The position numbers and the translations under genes are program-made. A DNA stretch of 64,000 bases from positions 169,001 through 233,000 of the forward strand of contig CM063292.1 of the NCBI GenBank assembly GCA_032173965.1, in the 5' to 3' direction. Within the stretch, counting starts at the first letter, position 1, and each line of letters begins with the position of its first letter. Source of the DNA: Sitta carolinensis (Eukaryota > Chordata > Aves > Passeriformes > Sittidae). Below are positions 58,200 through 64,000 of the stretch, in pieces. The notes beneath the pieces were generated by a model. The model searched no databases. It saw only the letters and a list, made by a program, of their open reading frames with translations, and was not told the DNA's origin.

Positions 58200-61100
58200 C
58201 TGAAGGGGAAGAAAAGCAAAACGTTTCACGCACCACTTAAGGGGTAGACATAATATTGATGTATTTATATAAAATGCCTATTTTTTTGCCTCACTATTAT
58301 TTTCCTAAAAATTAGCAACACTCTGTGGAGTTTTGATTGCTACAAAGTGCTCAGCTTGTTTTTCACAACAGTATCAATCTCAAAAATCTGTTTCCTGGGT
58401 GGCAACTGTGCACATGAAGTGCAGAGTTTTTAAGCCTGGACTCACCTACTACACACATATCACATGATTCTAAACTGAGCTTGATGAGCCATGCTCTTGT
58501 CAGAAAATTGGGCAGAAGTTACAAAAATAAAAGCACTATTGCAGAATATTCCTCTGCAGTCTATAGGCAACAATTTCATAATCACTAAGACCACACATGT
58601 GGAAGCTCATGCTGAAAAAGGTGAGTCCAGTCCTTTCACTGTGTTCACACTGGCATTCCAGGGGCAGTGCACCAACCTGGGCATGTGAAAACCAGGTGGC
58701 CCCTTCCTCCCAAAAGTAGTCCTCAGACACATCAGTCTGGCTTGGGCAAAGACAGACTGCAGGGAGAACACGTGGCTTTGGGAGACCTCAGTGGAGCAGA
58801 ACAGAGGTGACAGGCTCACTCCAGCATGAATCCATACTCACACTATGGCTCTGCACCCCAGTTAAGCATATCTGCAACTTTGCTGTTCCTGAGAAGATAA
58901 GCAGTGGCTACTCCTAGTCTATATATCACAACCATGACTGACTGTTTTATTTTAAAGAAAAGTGTTCTTTACAAAGTTTTTGAAACACTAATACATAACC
59001 TGCAGACAAACTGAGGTTTACCAACAAATTGCTTTGATACCACAAGCTGTTTTGTTCACTCTATATACGAGGGTTTATAAACAGCTGAACACTGATATCT
59101 GCAGCCTGTGACTTGTAGAAGCCCACTCCTTTCCTTGCCAGTGGACCAAAAACTTTCTATAGGTATGCCCATGGAAGGCTTCAGTATCTTAAGCTTGGCT
59201 CTGGACAACAGAAAATAAAAGGAAAGACTGCCTAAACAGTTCTAGTTAGTGGAAAACCAGAATTCAACAACATTACTATGTATGTGAAGTACAGCTTTTT
59301 ATGAATACTTTTGTTTTCATCCTTCTCCAGTGTTCAGGCAGGCCTTCCTGTCTCACCAGGAAGGTAACGTACAATGACAACAAACTGAAGAGCTAGCAGG
59401 ACTTCACCTGAACATCATTCAGATACTGAACAAAGTGAATAGTCAGTATTTACAAATGCCCTTGCATAAATAAAGAATCAGCAAGGCACACTGTAAAGAT
59501 TATTTTTCCTCCTCACTTCACAACCACAGGAAAGCAAGCAGAACCAGCATTTTAGAAAGCAAAGCATTGATGAATAAGAATCAGGAACCAATTTCTGAGG
59601 CTTCCTGCTGTTCTCACTTGTGTAACAACTAACACAGTTACACAGTCTAACCTGAAGTACAGACTAAGAGCAACTGTATCCCACACACGCTTCCTGCCTG
59701 ATGAGAACCGAACAATTCAGAACTGCTCTGATGGAGGACAATATCAAGGACAAGATAGAGCTGTGACTTATTTTCCAACATTCAGAACGTCTATCCTTGC
59801 TGCAACTACATACTTTTAGTCTATATCGAGTCATTCAGCTATTTTTTAAATATACCTTTGAATCTGTCCCATACAAAAGATTTTGCACCCATCTATTTGA
59901 GTGTCTTTCCCTCACAAATCACATTTATCCTTGAAGCTTGAGCTCTTCTTATTTACACTTTCAGTATTTCAATACAATACAATTCCCATGCAATATAGAA
60001 CATTGTGCACGTTGTTTTCTTCCCCTCCACAAAAAAAGCCTTCTCTTAATACCAAAAATTCTTGCATCAGGCACCTGTACTTTGCCTTTGGTGACTTTAA
60101 GATTCTTCTGCATGCTAATACATTGGAAATCTCATCTCAGATTTGAGTTTCAGACATTTCAAGTAAGCATAAGCAGTAGTCACTGCAGATGAGAAGAAAT
60201 TTTGGGACATGAGAACAATTCAGAAACGTTACAGAACAGATTAACATTTACCCAGTGTCGGCAATTCCAAAGCCTATTATAACACAAACAGACCTTTTAT
60301 ACAAGAATGGGAGGACAACTGTAACATCTAGCAACAGCAGACAGTGGAGTTTCACTTTAGCTGGTACCTAAGTGCTCCTTGGAACTTCCTCCAAAGTAGC
60401 AAATCTTGTTCTTCAGGATTAGTTAACATTTTTCACCAGTACAGACATATCCTTTTATTCTTTACACATCAACATAAATGACATGGCAGTTGGTAGAAGT
60501 TGTGACCTATTTCCTGCTTGGGTTTAAAACAGGAGTTTTCTTCGGCCATTTCTTTGCTAACTACAAGCTCCACAAATCAGGGATGATCTCTGAAGACTTG
60601 AAATGAGCCTACAGGTTAACATTTGCAATATCTGGTAAGGCTGCACACGGAATTCTTCAACCTTATCAGATGTTTCTGTCTTCTCATTTCAAAAGCCTTG
60701 CTCCTTAGAAGAGCCTACTACCAAGATCAAAACTTCTGAGAGAGTGAGAGACATAATTCAGATTAGTTCAAGTTGTATAGGTGGCTCTTGTTTGAGTTCC
60801 TTAGAAAACAGAATTCCAGCTTGTTTCCTGCAATCCAGAGACTAGGAAAGGTATCGCCTCAGTGATTCTCCTCCCTCTGTTATTCAGGAATCCTTCCCCT
60901 GAACTAATAAAAAGGCACTCTCTCTCTTTGTGTAACTCATTCCTACTATGCAAAAGTGAAAGGAAAAAAAAAAAAACCCAACAAAATCTTCACATACTAA
61001 AACATTCAGTTCTCATTTAAATTGTACTGATAAATCACTGTTTTCTCCTCTTTTATAGTCTGTTACTAGTGAAGCTTGCAACATTTGAAAATTGAAGATT

Positions 61101-64000
61101 TTATTCAACAGGCCATTGTACCAAAAATATCTGGGTATAAAACTTTTCCAAAAGTCTCTCTCAGAATAGTTACATTCAAATATGATGGGTCACCTTTTAT
61201 ATTTAACACACACACCTAACATTACCAAAACCCACCTTGAAAATGCTCAAGTGCTTCAGTCAAGCTATATTACTCTATCAGGAGTTGCAGAGTAAGGACA
61301 AAGGATAGTCCTTAAATGTTGAGTTGAGAACATGTCCTCTGGAAACTATTCAGAAAGGTTAGGTCTCATCTAAAATATCTAATGTGTCACTTAGACAATA
61401 AAACTTTTAAAACTAACAGCTGTTTTAAAACTTCTTTAGGACAAATTATCATTTATTATTTTAACATTCCATTATTATTCAACCTTGAATTCTGGAAACA
61501 TTAAAACATAAATATCAACAAAATTAATGAAATTATTCACAGAAGTCTACTGTTTGGGTAAATGGTCTGAATTTTTCAGTTGTGGTGATATTGATATACA
61601 CACCAAGTTACAGCTTTTCCTGTAAATAGCATTTCTGAACTTGGTTCTGTCTAGAAAACACCCCAAGGCTGAAGCAGCATACATTTCAAACACATCTAAA
61701 ATACACAACTCCAGTTACTGCACCCGAACACACATGTAGGCAATCACAGCCCTCAAGCAAGCCCAGCCTTCGGCGAGTTACACAACTAAAGCCAGACAGA
61801 ACTCCCAGCTGAAATCAGTAACAGAACTCCTCTACTTGCTGAGGTACAACTGAATCCAACCTAGCACACCCAAGAGCGGAGGATCTGTCCAGACTCCATG
61901 AAAGGAGTATTTGTAGTGTGGACACCCAACACTGATGGCCTCAACTCCACACTGCCAGCATCAGGCTCCCCACTTCCATTAGACTTGAAAAAAAAAAAAA
62001 AAACATCTCTGCAGTAAAACCAGAAACATACTCTACAAGCAGAGACAAGGGTGTCAACAAACAGAGATACTGGTATATGGTCAAGTATGATCAATATTTA
62101 TACAGATACCAATAAATATTAAATTATTATTACTATTTATACAATAGACTCCAAAGCAAGGAGAACCATCATCATCAAGAAGGGCAAAGGCAACACAAAC
62201 GAGCTGAGAGAAAGAGCAACTAACCACGTAACATGCTAAGTGGGACAATCTCTCTGAGGAAAAAGCTACTGAATGCAATAGCGAACTAGAAAGCAACATC
62301 GGAAAATCAGAAAGCAATTAAGTCAGCAGGGGCATTCACAATGCATTCTCATTAAAAAAGTATAAGAGTTACACATTGCTTTATGTGGAGACAGCTGGAG
62401 GAAAGCAGGGGAGATCAAATAAGAAAAAAGTACCCCAAAACAAGAACTAAAAAATAGTCTCAGAAGAAGAGATGGTCCCATTTCCAGTTACATTGAAAAA
62501 AGCCCCCACCAACAAGAAATGCAGCACAACAGCATTCAAGAAGGAAGGCTCAGTGCTACTCAAGGGCTGAGAGGAAGAGGAGAGGCAGGCCAGAGACTGA
62601 GGACATTGCACAGATCCCACCAATCCCACTGCCAAACAACTGCAGACCCCTTCCCAATCCCTGCCTACTGAGGCACAGCCCCAGAGCACAAGTCAGCAGC
62701 CCAGATGAGCGATCCCACTCTTGCACAACTGTGCATACACCAAACCCAGCAACTCCTGCCTTTGAAAGACACTGAGCTCCCAAACAGTACACAAATGTTA
62801 ACCTCAACAACTGCCCAAGAGAAAATAAATATTTCCCTTTTTTTTTAGCTAAAAAATGTAGGAAGAAGAATAAGCACAGCTATAAAGCTGATCACCATGA
62901 CAGATACAAGCAGCATTCCAGATTTTCTGGCTTCTGTTTCAATACTTCAATCACCACTGACCTGCATTATCTTTGTATTTATCACCTGCTTCTAATTTCC
63001 TCACTACTTTAATCTATGAGGTAATCTGGCTATTTTACTTCCTGGTCACTTCCCTGCAGAGTGAAACTTTAAATTAAAAAAATTCAAAAGCCACTGCTTT
63101 GTCACAAAAAAAACCCCACATCCTTCTTTGTCCTAGCTAATGCCAGATGAAAGACAAGATGCCACATTTTTACATTCACTAATGTAAGCTTTACAACAGG
63201 CCACATAACTCAATCTTTGATTTCACCTGTAGCATTTCTGCCAAACAGCAGATACAGGTGGCACTAATAACTGTGATATCAGCAGATTCATTTGTACTCA
63301 CCTTACTTGTAGCTCTGTTTTTCAGGTTACAGACTCATCACACTATTACTTATTAACCCAAAAACTCTCCTCCAGTGAAGTAATGCTCCCACTAAGGCAG
63401 AACAGACCCTTTTCCCCAGAGAACAGCTGAGCATCATCTAGAACAAATTAGCATCACCTGCATTCAGAAGAAATTGCTCTATCACTAAAAAATGCTATGA
63501 GATCAAACAACCCATCCCCTGAAGTTACACAGCACCAGCTCACAAATACAAATATTCACACTGGAGAGGCACAAGCAGCTTCACTGAGTGCCACCACTTT
63601 CAGCAGCAATAAGGATTTGTGTGAGCACTCATGCTTGGAAAGCCACACCTGAACTTCCAAAGCTGAAGTGCACTAACAAGGGTGGGCTCTGTATGCCTGA
63701 GAACAGCCAGCTCAGGCTCCTGTGCCACTGCCCACACCCTTCTCACACCACGCCTGACACGCTCGCTGATCTCGCTGGGCAGCGGTGCCACTGCACACAC
63801 GGGAGCCACCAAGAATCAGAATGTTTCTGTTATCCCAAAAGCTCTCACAGCACCATAGCACACTCGCTATAAAGGCACTACAGGATCTCCCCATCTCTAC
63901 TATGCCACCCTCAGGAAAACAGATCAGCAGTCACAGGAATAGGGAAAAAAAAAAAAAAAAAAAAAAAAAAGGAAGAAAACGCTTTTTTTAATCATAAAAG
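58200..64000 (-). other. Upstream AP1G1 intron or 5' flank
   Basis: AT-rich DNA without a CpG island, so the AP1G1 promoter is probably beyond 64000. It includes A runs at about 60964-60976, 61988-62003 and 63945-63970. No gene, mobile element or RNA was recognised. Confidence 0.55.
63945..63970. repeat. 26-bp A homopolymer
   Basis: Uninterrupted A run near the right edge, followed by ggaagaaaacg. No retrocopy was recognised next to it. Confidence 0.95.

Overview
The window is vertebrate nuclear DNA, almost certainly from a bird and probably from a passerine. Coding blocks are short, carry GT-AG splice sites and are separated by long introns. CR1 LINE tails, an avian-type endogenous retrovirus LTR and a tRNA-Ile-derived SINE with a CR1-like tail (described from passerines) all point the same way. 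I recognised no bacterial-style operon, CRISPR array, RNA gene or defence system.

Two complete protein-coding regions lie in tandem on the minus strand. PHLPP2 (coding exons between 27951 and 3436) encodes a PH-domain, leucine-rich-repeat, PPM-type phosphatase. I resolved 19 coding exons that join without a phase error into 1,342 codons plus stop, ending in the PDZ-binding tail DTAL. AP1G1 (coding exons between 56249 and 32779) encodes the gamma-1 adaptin of the AP-1 clathrin adaptor. I resolved 22 coding exons that join into 818 codons plus stop. Both gene identities rest on recalled vertebrate family sequences; all splice sites were read directly.

Layout from left to right: 1-3435 is 3' flank or 3' UTR of PHLPP2, with a frame-broken plus-strand ORF region at 363-1093. 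3436-27951 is PHLPP2; its introns hold a CR1 copy (about 7873-8650), an LTR with adjoining leader sequence (21995 to about 23340), a short CR1 fragment near 25.5 kb and several simple repeats. 27640-28330 is a CpG island with a 13-bp tandem repeat just upstream of the PHLPP2 start codon. 28380-32778 is the AP1G1 3' UTR and a short intergenic gap. 32779-56252 is the AP1G1 coding part, with a SINE in intron 17 and a CR1-derived perfect hairpin in intron 4. 56253-64000 is upstream AP1G1 intron, with one good candidate 42-nt 5' UTR exon at 58158-58199. The AP1G1 promoter is not identifiable here and probably lies beyond the right edge.

The two genes share no pathway. AP-1 gamma works in trans-Golgi and endosomal clathrin transport, and PHLPP2 dephosphorylates AGC kinases such as Akt and PKC. 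Their adjacency is conserved vertebrate synteny, not an operon. The most useful observations are a PHLPP2 start codon that lies in an upstream exon compared with the human protein, a candidate AP1G1 leader exon carrying an overlapping upstream ORF, the promoter minisatellite, and the passerine-type SINE.
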